DNA of 64,000 nucleotides from Thalassococcus profundi. Lineage in GTDB: Bacteria; Pseudomonadota; Alphaproteobacteria; Rhodobacterales; Rhodobacteraceae. The position numbers were made by a program, and so were the translations under genes. This document shows positions 50,968 to 59,567 of the stretch, one piece after another. The notes below the pieces were generated by a model, which was not told the origin of the DNA, did no database searches, and saw nothing but the letters and a program-made list of their open reading frames with translations. How positions within the stretch are numbered: the stretch's first letter is position 1; each line of letters opens with the position of its first letter. The stretch covers positions 75,440 through 139,439 of the forward strand of contig NZ_QPMK01000008.1 of NCBI RefSeq assembly GCF_003344785.1, written 5' to 3'.

Positions 50968-50986
50968 CATCCATATACCATCCATA
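50968..50986. promoter_or_regulatory. Direct-repeat operator before the RHH-type gene
   Basis: CATCCATA occurs at 50968-50975 and again at 50979-50986, an 11-bp (one-turn) period, ending 17 bp before the gene start. Ribbon-helix-helix proteins bind such repeats as pairs of dimers, so autoregulation is likely; this is inferred. Confidence 0.45.
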
Positions 50987-51002
50987 CAGATGGAGATTGA
51001 TC

Positions 51003-51419
51003 GTGAGCAACATCAGACACCTGCGTGACAAGACGCCCGAGAGCGAAAAGATCACCATCAACCTCGGCTATGTGGACCTGGGGCGCATTGATCTGCTGGT
51101 ACAGGAAGGGTTCTATTCCAATCGCAGCGATTTCATCCGTACCGCGATCCGCAACCACCTGGACAGTCACGCGGATGTCGTCACCAAGTCGGTCGAGCGG
51201 CATACGATGGAACTGGGTCTGCGCGACTACAGCCGGACCGACCTCGAAGCGCTGCGGGACGCGGGGGAAGTCCTGCATGTGAAAGTCGTGGGGCTGGCGC
51301 GCATCGATCCCGACGTCTCGCCGGAACTCGCTCTCCAGACCATCGGCTCGATCACCGTTCTGGGCGCGCTGCAAGCCTCGAACGAGGTGAAAAAGGCGCT
51401 CGCCGACCGCATTCGATAA
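51003..51419 (+). CDS. Ribbon-helix-helix (CopG/NikR-like) regulator
   Basis: The GTG at 51003 has GGAG 7 bases upstream; a TTG two codons earlier is an alternative. The 138 residues contain an RHH domain (KITINLGYVDLGRIDLLVQ; SRSDFIRTAIRNHL-like YSNRSDFIRTAIRNHLDS), then a C-terminal domain, as in NikR-type proteins, with the segment VKVVGLARIDPDVSPELALQ but no clear His ligands. It precedes a PHB-depolymerase-type gene by 30 bp, so it probably controls that operon and itself. Confidence 0.85.
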   Translation: MSNIRHLRDKTPESEKITINLGYVDLGRIDLLVQEGFYSNRSDFIRTAIRNHLDSHADVVTKSVERHTMELGLRDYSRTDLEALRDAGEVLHVKVVGLARIDPDVSPELALQTIGSITVLGALQASNEVKKALADRIR

Positions 51420-51449
51420 CTCAACATATCTTATCCAAGGACCAACATC

Positions 51450-52535
51450 ATGTTCGATTTCAACATCGGCGCGCGGCGCCCGATGACCGGGGAGGCGCGC
51501 GCCAAGAGGCTGGCGGACGCGCAGGAACTGGTGCAGCGCCAGCTTGCGCAGCACGGGCTCGACGGCGCTTCTTCGCCGTCTCAACTGTCCAACGCAGACG
51601 GTTTGACGCGGCTGTTGCAGCGGCTACTGCCGGTCGGCGAAAGCCCGACAAGGGCAACTCCGGTCCCGGAGCGGCTGGACCTCCCCGCCGGGGCGCAATT
51701 TCTCTCCGGCAGACATCAGGGCAGGAGCGGAAGCCGCGCCTATCGTACTTATGTTCCGGCCTCGGCCGACGCGGGCGCCACTGCGATCGTCATGATGCTG
51801 CACGGCTGCACGCAGACGCTCGAAGATTTCGCCATCGGCACCGGCATGAACGCCCTTGCCGAACGGTACGGGTTCGTCGTGCTCTACCCCGAGCAATCGC
51901 GCGGTGCGAACGCGCAGACCTGCTGGAACTGGTTCAGCCCGAACGACCAGACCCGCGACAGGGGAGAACCCGAAATCCTTGCCGGCATGGCACGGGAGGC
52001 GATGTCGCATTACGATGTCCCGCCCGATCGGTGCTTTGTGGCCGGGCTCTCCGCCGGAGCGGCCATGGCGGTCATCCTCGGGACGACCTACCCGGATGTT
52101 TTTGCCGCTGCAGGCGTCCATTCGGGCTTGCCTTACAGGTCCGCAAGAGACGTCGCTTCCGCCTTTGCCGCCATGGCCGGTCAACGCTCCGAGCAATCGG
52201 CAGAACCAAGCCACCCCGGGATCCGCACGATCGTGTTTCATGGCTCCGCAGACAGCACGGTGCATGTCTCCAACGGCGACGGCATCGCCCGGAATGCCGA
52301 TCGAAACGCGCCGTCACCCAGCCTGCAGACGACCCGGACGGGTCAGGTGAACGGACGCACCTGCTCCGTCACGACTTCGACCGGACCCGACGGGCGCGAT
52401 CATCTGGAACACTGGGTGATCGACGGGTTGGGCCACGCCTGGTCGGGCGGGCAGCCCGGCGGCTCCTACACAGATCCGCAGGGCCCTGACGCGAGCGCGG
52501 AAATGATACGCTTCTTCTTCGAATTCAAGGACTGA
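51450..52535 (+). CDS. PHB depolymerase-family esterase
   Basis: The 361-residue alpha/beta-hydrolase has nucleophile Ser201 in GLSAGAAM, His329 in DGLGHAWSGG and oxyanion loop MMLHGCTQTLEDFA. It resembles the family that includes PHB depolymerases and feruloyl-type esterases. There is no signal peptide, so it acts inside the cell unless exported otherwise. It is preceded by an RHH regulator and followed after 5 bp by a C45-type amidase, suggesting a cytoplasmic oligoester or acyl-conjugate hydrolysis unit. Confidence 0.88.
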   Translation: MFDFNIGARRPMTGEARAKRLADAQELVQRQLAQHGLDGASSPSQLSNADGLTRLLQRLLPVGESPTRATPVPERLDLPAGAQFLSGRHQGRSGSRAYRTYVPASADAGATAIVMMLHGCTQTLEDFAIGTGMNALAERYGFVVLYPEQSRGANAQTCWNWFSPNDQTRDRGEPEILAGMAREAMSHYDVPPDRCFVAGLSAGAAMAVILGTTYPDVFAAAGVHSGLPYRSARDVASAFAAMAGQRSEQSAEPSHPGIRTIVFHGSADSTVHVSNGDGIARNADRNAPSPSLQTTRTGQVNGRTCSVTTSTGPDGRDHLEHWVIDGLGHAWSGGQPGGSYTDPQGPDASAEMIRFFFEFKD

Positions 52536-52540
52536 CAGAC

Positions 52541-53773
52541 ATGACCATGACACTCACCTTCGATGCCGTCAGCGAGCAGGCGCCCGGAGCAAAATGGCAT
52601 AAACGCTGGCTGCGGTCGTGGCCCGCCTATGAAGCCTGGTTCGTTGCCCGTGGTGGCGATGCCGGACCCGAGCGGTCCGCCTGCCGTGCCGCACTGGATC
52701 GGCATATGCCGGAACTGCTGCCGATCTACGACCAGCTTGTCGCGATCGCCGGCGGCGGTGACCGCGCGGCGCGGTTCCTGTCCACCTGGTGTCCCCCGCG
52801 GTATCTGGGTGGCTGCTCTCTCGCCGCGATGTCGGACGGCACCGATGTGCGCCTGCTGCGCAACTACGACCTGGCGCCGGATCTGAACGAGGGTCTGCTC
52901 TTGCGCAGCGAATGGAGCGGCAGGCCGGTCATGGGCATGGTCGAATTCCTCTGGGGCCTGTCCGACGGTATCAACGATGCCGGTCTCAGCGTCGCGCTGG
53001 CCTATGGCGGGCGGTCGGAGACCGGCGAAGGCTTCGGCGTCACGACGATCCTGCGCTATGTGCTGGAGGTCTGCGATACCGTGGAAGAGGCGCTCATCGT
53101 CCTCGACCGGGTGCCGTCACACATGGCCTACAACCTCGTTTTGGCCGACGCATCGGGCGCGACCGCGAGCGTGGAGCTGGCCCCGGGCGGCGGGGCGAAA
53201 CGCATGCCCCGCGCCATCGCCACGAACCATCAGAGCGGCGCAGCGGTGCCGGATCGCGCTGCCTTCACTCGCACCTACGACCGGCACAATTACCTCAGCA
53301 CGCTGCAAGTCGGCGTTCGGGACCTGCACAGCAGCTTCACCCGTGCGCCACTTCGGCAGGACCGTTTTGCCGAGGGGTTCGGCACGCTGTTCACCGCCGA
53401 ATACGATCCCCGGGGGCGGTCAATGCGCCTGATCTGGAAGAACGAGTGCTGGCACCAGACGCTCGCGCAATTCGAGGAGGGGCAGCGCGTCATCGACTAT
53501 GCAAGCACGGATCGTCACGCCGGAAGTCCCGGCTGGACAGCTGAAATAGACTGGTCTTGGTCTGCATGGATCGATTGGGCCAGGGTGGGACGAGATTACC
53601 GTAGCGCTTCCTGTAGCAATCCGATTGCGGCGAGGCCGGAAAATAGCGAAGTTACCTTGTTTTACTGGGCCATTTCGTACAACGACGGGAGAATATTGGT
53701 GCCCGGGGGCGGAATCGAACCACCGACACGAGGATTTTCAATCCGTCCTGAAGGTGGTTTTGCACTGGCGTAG
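52541..53773 (+). CDS. C45-family peptidase / acyltransferase-like Ntn hydrolase, altered C-terminus
   Basis: Residues about 60-330 match C45 (isopenicillin-N-acyltransferase-like) Ntn hydrolases: nucleophile Cys92 in YLGGCSLAA after self-cleavage, LLRNYDLAPD, GLSDGINDAGLSVAL, and ATNHQS with the catalytic Asn. Family members hydrolyse amide bonds of acyl-amino compounds. After about residue 320 (ending RVIDY) the remaining 90 residues are unlike the family and run through the tRNA-Phe repeat at 53697. The true C-terminus was probably replaced at an insertion junction; activity is uncertain but the core is whole. Confidence 0.78.
   Translation: MTMTLTFDAVSEQAPGAKWHKRWLRSWPAYEAWFVARGGDAGPERSACRAALDRHMPELLPIYDQLVAIAGGGDRAARFLSTWCPPRYLGGCSLAAMSDGTDVRLLRNYDLAPDLNEGLLLRSEWSGRPVMGMVEFLWGLSDGINDAGLSVALAYGGRSETGEGFGVTTILRYVLEVCDTVEEALIVLDRVPSHMAYNLVLADASGATASVELAPGGGAKRMPRAIATNHQSGAAVPDRAAFTRTYDRHNYLSTLQVGVRDLHSSFTRAPLRQDRFAEGFGTLFTAEYDPRGRSMRLIWKNECWHQTLAQFEEGQRVIDYASTDRHAGSPGWTAEIDWSWSAWIDWARVGRDYRSASCSNPIAARPENSEVTLFYWAISYNDGRILVPGGGIEPPTRGFSIRPEGGFALA
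53697..53748 (-). repeat. tRNA-Phe 3'-fragment, right attachment-type repeat
   Basis: 51 of 52 bases match 12854-12905, in the same orientation. It holds the anticodon loop TTGAAAA, T-arm and CCA end of tRNA-Phe without the 5' half. The same bases on the plus strand are read through by the preceding gene, giving a false protein end. It marks the right border of the inserted region. Confidence 0.85.
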
Positions 53774-53965
53774 CTGCAACGATCCTTACCTAATTCTAGA
53801 ATATCTCAAGCTGCAGGCGATGTCATTGTGTCAGTATCATCGGTGAGGCAGCTGGTGGCTGGACGCGACGAGAAAGACAACCCTTGTACATAGATGAGCT
53901 GGATATCGGGTTCAGATAGCAAATTCAGATTATGTGTACGGTCGAATTTGGTCCGAAGCTGCAGT

Positions 53966-54982
53966 TCAGCAATAGGTGGTTAAGTCGCCTCGGCATTCGG
54001 AGCAAAGCACCCGAAAGACCTCGTTCCAGCTTGCGGCAAAAACCTCTTCGAAAGCGTGGTTTTGGCGGGTGCAGACGGACTGAACCGGCGGGGTGCCTTC
54101 CGCCAGTTTCAGAATTTCGCGGCGCCATCCGTCGACAGACCTTTCGCTGACAAGAATGGCGCCATGCGTGACATGGTCGACCAGCCCGTCGACCGGGTTC
54201 ACCAGCAAAGGGCGTCCTGCAGCCATGGCCTCTATTGCGACGAGGCCATAGGCTTCCCAGGCCGATGGCATCGCGACGGCGTCTACAGCTTCCATCGCGT
54301 TTAGCGGGTCCGACGCGAAACCCATGAAACGGATCCTCGGATCGTCCTGGGCCAAGTGACGAAGATGCGCTTCCTCCGCTCCTTCGCCGTAGATATGCAG
54401 GGCGAGGTCGGAACGGTTGATCTGGCGAAATGCTTTTATCAGGGTGTCGAAGCCTTTTTGCCTGTCGAGCCGTCCGATCGCACCGAGGATCTTCGCGGGT
54501 CTGTCGACGGGTGCAAGGGCGCGGAAGCCGGACAGATCGACACAGGATTGGATGACCGTCAGTTTTTCGGCGGGGACTGCACCACTGCGTTCCAGCCAGC
54601 GTCCCTGAGCATGGCTAACCGCGACGGTACGGTCAAAAAGGCGAAAAGCCGTTCGGAGAAGCAGGCCGAACCTGCGTGTGTGAGTGACATTGGCGGCGAC
54701 GAAGCCCTCGGTGTAGCTGTGCTCGACGTGCACAAGCGGCGTGCGCGGATGGAAAGCCCGCAAGGTCGCAACCAGCGGCATCATGCGCCAGCTGATTGCC
54801 AAGTGAGAGACGATGGAATCCGCCCGGACACGATCGGCGAGCACGCCGTAGCGGTCCACGACCCGCAGTTCATGATCCGCATCTCGCGACAGCGCGTGGC
54901 TGGTCAGGATGTGATCCAGCACTCGCATGACGCCGCCGGCCGTTGTGTCGTCGACAAGGTGAACGACCCGCAGGCGACCCAT
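53966..54982 (-). CDS. Glycosyltransferase family 4-type protein
   Basis: The ATG at 54982 overlaps the stop of the preceding GT2 gene by one base and gives 338 residues. It is a two-domain GT-B protein: N-terminal MGRLRVVHLVDDTTAGGVM, and C-terminal AIGRLDRQKGFDTLIKAF plus the nucleotide-sugar motif MPSAWEAYGLVAIEAMAAG with two acidic residues. It probably adds a sugar to the lipid-linked exopolysaccharide unit. It is the last gene of the minus-strand cluster; the 190-bp gap to the tRNA-Phe fragment shows nothing. Confidence 0.88.
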   Translation of the reverse strand: MGRLRVVHLVDDTTAGGVMRVLDHILTSHALSRDADHELRVVDRYGVLADRVRADSIVSHLAISWRMMPLVATLRAFHPRTPLVHVEHSYTEGFVAANVTHTRRFGLLLRTAFRLFDRTVAVSHAQGRWLERSGAVPAEKLTVIQSCVDLSGFRALAPVDRPAKILGAIGRLDRQKGFDTLIKAFRQINRSDLALHIYGEGAEEAHLRHLAQDDPRIRFMGFASDPLNAMEAVDAVAMPSAWEAYGLVAIEAMAAGRPLLVNPVDGLVDHVTHGAILVSERSVDGWRREILKLAEGTPPVQSVCTRQNHAFEEVFAASWNEVFRVLCSECRGDLTTYC

Positions 54983-55977
54983 CAGACTGCCTCCGACGTA
55001 CAAAGCCGCTGGGCGTACTTCATGATTCGTCGCAGGACGGCCGTGCCGCAAAGTGACAACACCGCGGTTGCTGCGAGGGTGACGAGAGATTTCGCCGGTT
55101 CCTCGATCAACGGCACAGAGGAGTGTGCCATCCAGTCGCGCGAGAGGGCCGCCGCGCGGGGGGCGTCGAGGTCGCTGATCGCGCGCCGTGCCAGGTACCG
55201 GAGCTGGTAGGCCCGGGCGGCGGGGGTGTTGACGTCGAAGAAAGCGGGGTTGAGCGGGGTGAGCTTCGTCACCATCCGTTCCCACGCGGCACGCTGGCGG
55301 TCGGTCGCAGCCGACAGCCCGCCCGCGTTGATCCGGTACTGGGTCCATAGACCCGGAATGCCTTCAAAGACCCACTCTGTCCTGAGCGCGATCCGGAGCC
55401 AGCATTCGATATCCTCGGACTGCCGGAAGGTCTCGTCGAAATACCAGTCGCGCAGGGTCTCGTGGCGCGGGCGGAAAGCGATCTCGTCGAACACCGCACG
55501 GCGCATGACCGCGGCGGAGCCATTGCCGATGGGGTTGCGCTTGAAGATCGTCGCGGCGTCGATGCCGGTCAGGCGCGGGCGCTGCGCCTGGCCCGTCAGC
55601 GCGCCTTCGTCGTTCATCAGAGCGGAGCCGCAGTAACTGATTCCGACCTGAGGATTTGCGTCCAGATGCGCGACATGCCGCGCCAGCTTTTCCGGCAGCC
55701 ACAGGTCATCGGCATCACAAAAGCCGATGTACCTTCCGCGCGCGGCGGCGATGCCGCTGTTGCGCGCTCCGGCGAGGCCGCGGTTGGCCTGCCGTATGAC
55801 CCGGACACGGGGGTCGCAGGCAAAACGGGCTGCGATCTCGGGGGTGGCATCGGTGGAGCCGTCGTCCACGACAATGATCTCGTAGGCGGGGTGGGTCTGG
55901 TGCAGCAGGGCGGTCATGGTGGCCCAGAGGGTGTCGGCGACGTTGAAGGCGGGCACGATGATGGAGGCGAAGGTCAT
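54982..55977 (-). CDS. Glycosyltransferase family 2 protein
   Basis: The 331-residue protein has the GT-A features IVVDDGSTDAT and FCDADDLW (DxD metal site), a middle acceptor region and a C-terminal hydrophobic stretch that may anchor it to the membrane. It is one of two similar GT2 enzymes in tandem. It is 18 bp after the first GT2 gene. Role: sugar addition in exopolysaccharide assembly. Confidence 0.9.
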   Translation of the reverse strand: MTFASIIVPAFNVADTLWATMTALLHQTHPAYEIIVVDDGSTDATPEIAARFACDPRVRVIRQANRGLAGARNSGIAAARGRYIGFCDADDLWLPEKLARHVAHLDANPQVGISYCGSALMNDEGALTGQAQRPRLTGIDAATIFKRNPIGNGSAAVMRRAVFDEIAFRPRHETLRDWYFDETFRQSEDIECWLRIALRTEWVFEGIPGLWTQYRINAGGLSAATDRQRAAWERMVTKLTPLNPAFFDVNTPAARAYQLRYLARRAISDLDAPRAAALSRDWMAHSSVPLIEEPAKSLVTLAATAVLSLCGTAVLRRIMKYAQRLCTSEAV

Positions 55978-55995
55978 GGGATCGGTCTTTCGGGA

Positions 55996-56916
55996 TCAGG
56001 AGAACAGGGAGCGGCGGAAGCCGCGGGGGAGGAGCGGGGCAACGACAGCGGCCAGAAGCGTGGGGAGGCCGCGTCTGAGGGGGCAGAGGAACCCCGACGG
56101 GCTTTGCAACAGGCCGGAGATCGCGAACCGCAGCGCGGCGCCGCGTTCGGGAGCGATGCGCAAGGCTCGGCGGGCAAGGTAGCGGTAATGGACTGCGTGG
56201 CTGCGACCGGACGGGAAGACGCCGAAGCCCGCAGCCGTTCGGAGCGCTTGTGCCCGCCCGGATGCCATCTTGCCGAGGTCGGTAGAGAGCCCGGTAGGGC
56301 TGGTCCGATACCAGGTTTGCATCTGGTCGATGCCGACGACTCGGGCGCCGTAGCCCACCAGCCGGATCAGCCAGTCCAGGTCCTCGTTGTGCACCATCGC
56401 CGGATCGAACCCGCCGCTGCGCTGGAACACGCCGCGGCGAAGGGAAATGTTGGACATGGTGCAGACCGGGTTTTCGCCCAGCAGCATGTCGATGGTCAGA
56501 TCGCCTTTCGGAACCGAAGAGGTGACGCCGGTATCACCCGGCACTTTGTTGAAGAAACCGATCCGCCCATAAATCGCATCGACGGAGCGGTCGGTGAAGG
56601 CGGTGCGCAACTGTAGCAGCTTGCCCGGAACCCAGAGGTCGTCGGCATCGCAGAAGGCGAGGAAATCGCCGGTGGCGCATTTCAGCGCGGCCATGTTGCG
56701 TGCGGCGCTTGGGCCTTTTGAAGTGTTGCGAACCAGTCGGATGCGGCGGTCATCGCGCGCGGCTGCGCGCACGAGGAAGGCGGTGGCATCGGTCGACCCG
56801 TCATCCACGCAGATCGCCTCCCAATCGGTGAAGGTCTGTGCCGACAGGCTGGCCAGCGTTCTGGTTATGGTGGCCTCGGCGTTGAAGCAGGGCAGGATGA
56901 TCGAGAAAACCGGCAT
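55996..56916 (-). CDS. Glycosyltransferase family 2 protein
   Basis: The 306 residues include ICVDDGSTDAT, FCDADDLW and NEDLDWLIRLVGYGA, a usual GT2 ED-type catalytic region. Its start lies 4 bp after the flippase gene. A related paralogue follows, so the polymer repeat probably contains two similar linkages. Confidence 0.9.
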   Translation of the reverse strand: MPVFSIILPCFNAEATITRTLASLSAQTFTDWEAICVDDGSTDATAFLVRAAARDDRRIRLVRNTSKGPSAARNMAALKCATGDFLAFCDADDLWVPGKLLQLRTAFTDRSVDAIYGRIGFFNKVPGDTGVTSSVPKGDLTIDMLLGENPVCTMSNISLRRGVFQRSGGFDPAMVHNEDLDWLIRLVGYGARVVGIDQMQTWYRTSPTGLSTDLGKMASGRAQALRTAAGFGVFPSGRSHAVHYRYLARRALRIAPERGAALRFAISGLLQSPSGFLCPLRRGLPTLLAAVVAPLLPRGFRRSLFS

Positions 56917-56920
56917 GAAA

Positions 56921-58156
56921 TCAGACCTTTGCGAAACGTTGCCCGAAGGCCAGGGTCAAAGCGGGAAGCGAGGCGCCGAGCATCACCAGGCTGGCGACGA
57001 CGGCATAGCCGGAGGCCACCGTGACAAGGCCGAAGGGTGCCAGCAGCGCGGTGTTGAGCATCAGCGCGGCGGTCATCGCGGCGGTGACGCCGAATTCGCG
57101 GTGGGCCCGCCCGGTGGCGCGCAGCCAACCGGCGGTGGCGGACCAGAGCGTCGTGGGGATCGCGACGAGGCAGAGGATCGACACGATCCGGTCCAGCCCA
57201 TCCCATCCCTCGCCGAAAAGGATCGGCACATACCAGGGCGCGAGGATAGCCTGAGTGACCACGGCGGGGGTAATCAGGCCCATCGCCAGCAGAATGCTCT
57301 GGCGCAGGGCGTGGGTCTTGTCGGGGCTTGCGCAGAGATGCGGAAAGAGCACGGTCGAGAAGGCGACCGAGAAGGAATTGGCGAGGCTGAGCCCTGCGTT
57401 GAACGCCATGAAGTAGAGACCCAGCGCCTCGGCTCCCATCAGGGTGCCGACGATCAGCTTGTCGGCCTGCAGACGCAGCGCCTTGATCAGTTCCACGCCC
57501 AGCACCGCCCAGCCGAAGCTGAGGAACGGGCGCAGCGGGGCAAAGCCGTTCGACAGGTCACGGGTCCAGGGATGCAGCCTGCGCATCGCCAGCAGCCAGA
57601 AGGGCGCCGTCAGCAGGCGCGGCAGGATCAGAGCCAGAGCCGAGGGCCAGAGCAGCGCCAACGCCGCGGACATGAGGTTGGCGCCAACGATCTGCGCGCC
57701 GGAAATGGCCGCGGTCTGGCGCAGTTTGCCGGCCCGCATGGCAAGCGCGGTCTGCACGAGGCCCGCCGGCATGAAGAGGTATTCGCCCGCCAGAAGCAGG
57801 ATCAGCAAGAGCAACTCGGGGCTCCCGCCTGCGGCGTAAAGCGCAAGGCCGATTGCGGATTGCGCCACGAACAGCCCGACGCACCAGGCCCAGAAGATTC
57901 GGTGCGCGGTGGCACAGGTCTGCGGCAGATCGGCCTCGGGTGCTGCGATGATCCGCTGCCCGACGCCGTTCTCGGTAAGCGCCTTCAGGATGTCCGCCGC
58001 CGCCAGCGCCGCCGCGGCCACGCCGATCTGCGCGAGGTCGAGCGAGCGAGCCACGGCGACCACCACCAAGAGGCGCGACGCCTTCGCCGCCACCTCGGAC
58101 GCGCCGTAGGCAAAGAGGTTCTGCGCGACGCGCGATGTCTTGAGGAGGGCGGTCAT
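56921..58156 (-). CDS. Oligosaccharide flippase (MOP/Wzx-type)
   Basis: The 411-residue protein has about 12 hydrophobic segments and the MOP-type opening FAYGASEVAAKASRLLVVVA. It would move lipid-linked oligosaccharide units across the inner membrane for polymerisation. It heads the minus-strand glycosyltransferase group and is divergent from the Wza-like gene. No Wzy polymerase is within the window. Confidence 0.88.
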   Translation of the reverse strand: MTALLKTSRVAQNLFAYGASEVAAKASRLLVVVAVARSLDLAQIGVAAAALAAADILKALTENGVGQRIIAAPEADLPQTCATAHRIFWAWCVGLFVAQSAIGLALYAAGGSPELLLLILLLAGEYLFMPAGLVQTALAMRAGKLRQTAAISGAQIVGANLMSAALALLWPSALALILPRLLTAPFWLLAMRRLHPWTRDLSNGFAPLRPFLSFGWAVLGVELIKALRLQADKLIVGTLMGAEALGLYFMAFNAGLSLANSFSVAFSTVLFPHLCASPDKTHALRQSILLAMGLITPAVVTQAILAPWYVPILFGEGWDGLDRIVSILCLVAIPTTLWSATAGWLRATGRAHREFGVTAAMTAALMLNTALLAPFGLVTVASGYAVVASLVMLGASLPALTLAFGQRFAKV

Positions 58157-58258
58157 TGTCGGGGTCCAGTCATGTTTGCAGGACCGGTTCTAACCGGGTG
58201 GCGTGCTTGCCGTCTCGGACGCCACGGGCGAGCGGCATGGGGCAACAGAACTGCATCA

Positions 58259-58274
58259 TATCCAAACGGATAGG
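58259..58274. promoter_or_regulatory. TATCC-N4-GGATA motif upstream of the export lipoprotein gene
   Basis: TATCCAAACGGATAGG holds the inverted repeat TATCC/GGATA with a 4-base spacer, about 82 bp before the Wza-like gene. The same motif with spacer GTTC occurs at 62763-62780 near the kinase operon. The bound factor is unknown. Confidence 0.45.
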
Positions 58275-58355
58275 CATCCGATGCGACCGCGCGCTCGACC
58301 GGCACAGCGGAAATGCTTAATACGATTACAACCGCAGGTGAAAGCGAGCGCAGGC

Positions 58356-59567
58356 ATGTCCAAGACCCTCAGATTCGGTTCGGTGCTGCTGGCCGTGCTG
58401 GCCCTGTCGAACTGCGCCAGCTACGACACGCCCGACAATCTTGAACCGGTGGCGGCGGGCGACGGCTACCAGGCGCAGTATCGCACGCCGGACGTCAGCC
58501 GCGGCCAGGCGCAGTTCCTGCGCTCCGCGGATATCAATGCCAGCAAGTGCCGACCGTGGCGCGGCGGGGCCGGGGGCAAGGGTGGCGGCATCGCCGCCGT
58601 GGCGCTGCGCGGCGAACGGCTGAGCCGCAACGACCTTGTCGATATTCGCATCGCCGATGACGAGACCTTCAGCGGCGATTACGTCGTGTCGCGGGACGGC
58701 ACCCTCAAGCTTCCCTTCCTCGCGCCGATCCGTGCGCAGGGGCGCAGCACCGGCGAGATCGAAGCGGATATCGCCGCGCAACTCCTCGCCGGGGATTTCT
58801 TCGTAGAACGCCCGCGCATCTCTGTCCGCGTGGCCGATTTCGCCTCGGTCACGGTGGGCGTCTCCGGCGCCGTGTTCGAACCGCGCGCGGTCGAGATCGG
58901 CGGCGTTTCGGGCGACCAGGTCGACAGTCGGAGGCAGGGCGCTCTCGGTGCCTCGAGTGAAGGACGCAACCTCTCGGCGGCGCTGCGTGCCGTCGGTGGC
59001 GTGCGTCCCGATGCGGATATTTCCGCCGTCGAGGTGCGCAGGGGAGGATCTCTCTTCAAGCTCGACATGCGCGGCGTGTTCGAGGGGCGCAACGCCGTCG
59101 ACATCATGCTGCTGACCGGCGACGAGGTGTCGGTGCCCAGCCGCGGCTGTTTCCAGGAAGACCTGATGCGGCCCAGCCCGATCAGCCCGCCGGGCGTGTC
59201 TCTGTTCCTGTCGAACCTCACGCAACCGGCCACCGGCAATGCGCCGTCTGCCGTGGGCCGCGACGTGCGTGAAGTGCCTTACGGTACGCGCTACATGCAG
59301 GCGGTGATCGATACCAACTGTGTCGGCGGGGCGCGGGCGACGAGCGCGGACCGGTCGGCGGTGCTGTTCTCGCGCAACCCGATCACCGAAGTTTCCGTGG
59401 TGATCGAGCGCGACATCGAGAACCTGCTGCGCCGCGCGGACCGGGACGATTACGACCCATTCCTGCTCCCCGGCGATTCCATCGCCTGTTACGACAGCAC
59501 CATCACCAACGTCGGCGAGGTCGCCCGGGTCCTTGGCATTCTCGGTATCTCGGCGCTGGCGCTCTAG
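58356..59567 (+). CDS. Polysaccharide export lipoprotein (Wza-like)
   Basis: The start at ATG 58356 has a lipoprotein signal with lipobox LSNC at residue 19. The 403-residue protein has the Poly_export domain (YVVSRDGTLKLPFLAPIRAQ near 105-130) and a following SLBB-like repeat (VGVSGAVFEPRAVEIGG). It would form the outer-membrane export channel for the capsule or exopolysaccharide. Its C-terminal part (CYDSTITNVGEVARV) contains a Cys that may form a disulfide. The stop overlaps the convergent kinase stop within the four bases CTAG. Confidence 0.9.
   Translation: MSKTLRFGSVLLAVLALSNCASYDTPDNLEPVAAGDGYQAQYRTPDVSRGQAQFLRSADINASKCRPWRGGAGGKGGGIAAVALRGERLSRNDLVDIRIADDETFSGDYVVSRDGTLKLPFLAPIRAQGRSTGEIEADIAAQLLAGDFFVERPRISVRVADFASVTVGVSGAVFEPRAVEIGGVSGDQVDSRRQGALGASSEGRNLSAALRAVGGVRPDADISAVEVRRGGSLFKLDMRGVFEGRNAVDIMLLTGDEVSVPSRGCFQEDLMRPSPISPPGVSLFLSNLTQPATGNAPSAVGRDVREVPYGTRYMQAVIDTNCVGGARATSADRSAVLFSRNPITEVSVVIERDIENLLRRADRDDYDPFLLPGDSIACYDSTITNVGEVARVLGILGISALAL

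Noticed and set aside
53625-53846. 73-residue protein WCPGAESNHRHEDFQS-type
   Set aside because: This is translation of the antisense of a tRNA-Phe 3' end, a known source of false genes.
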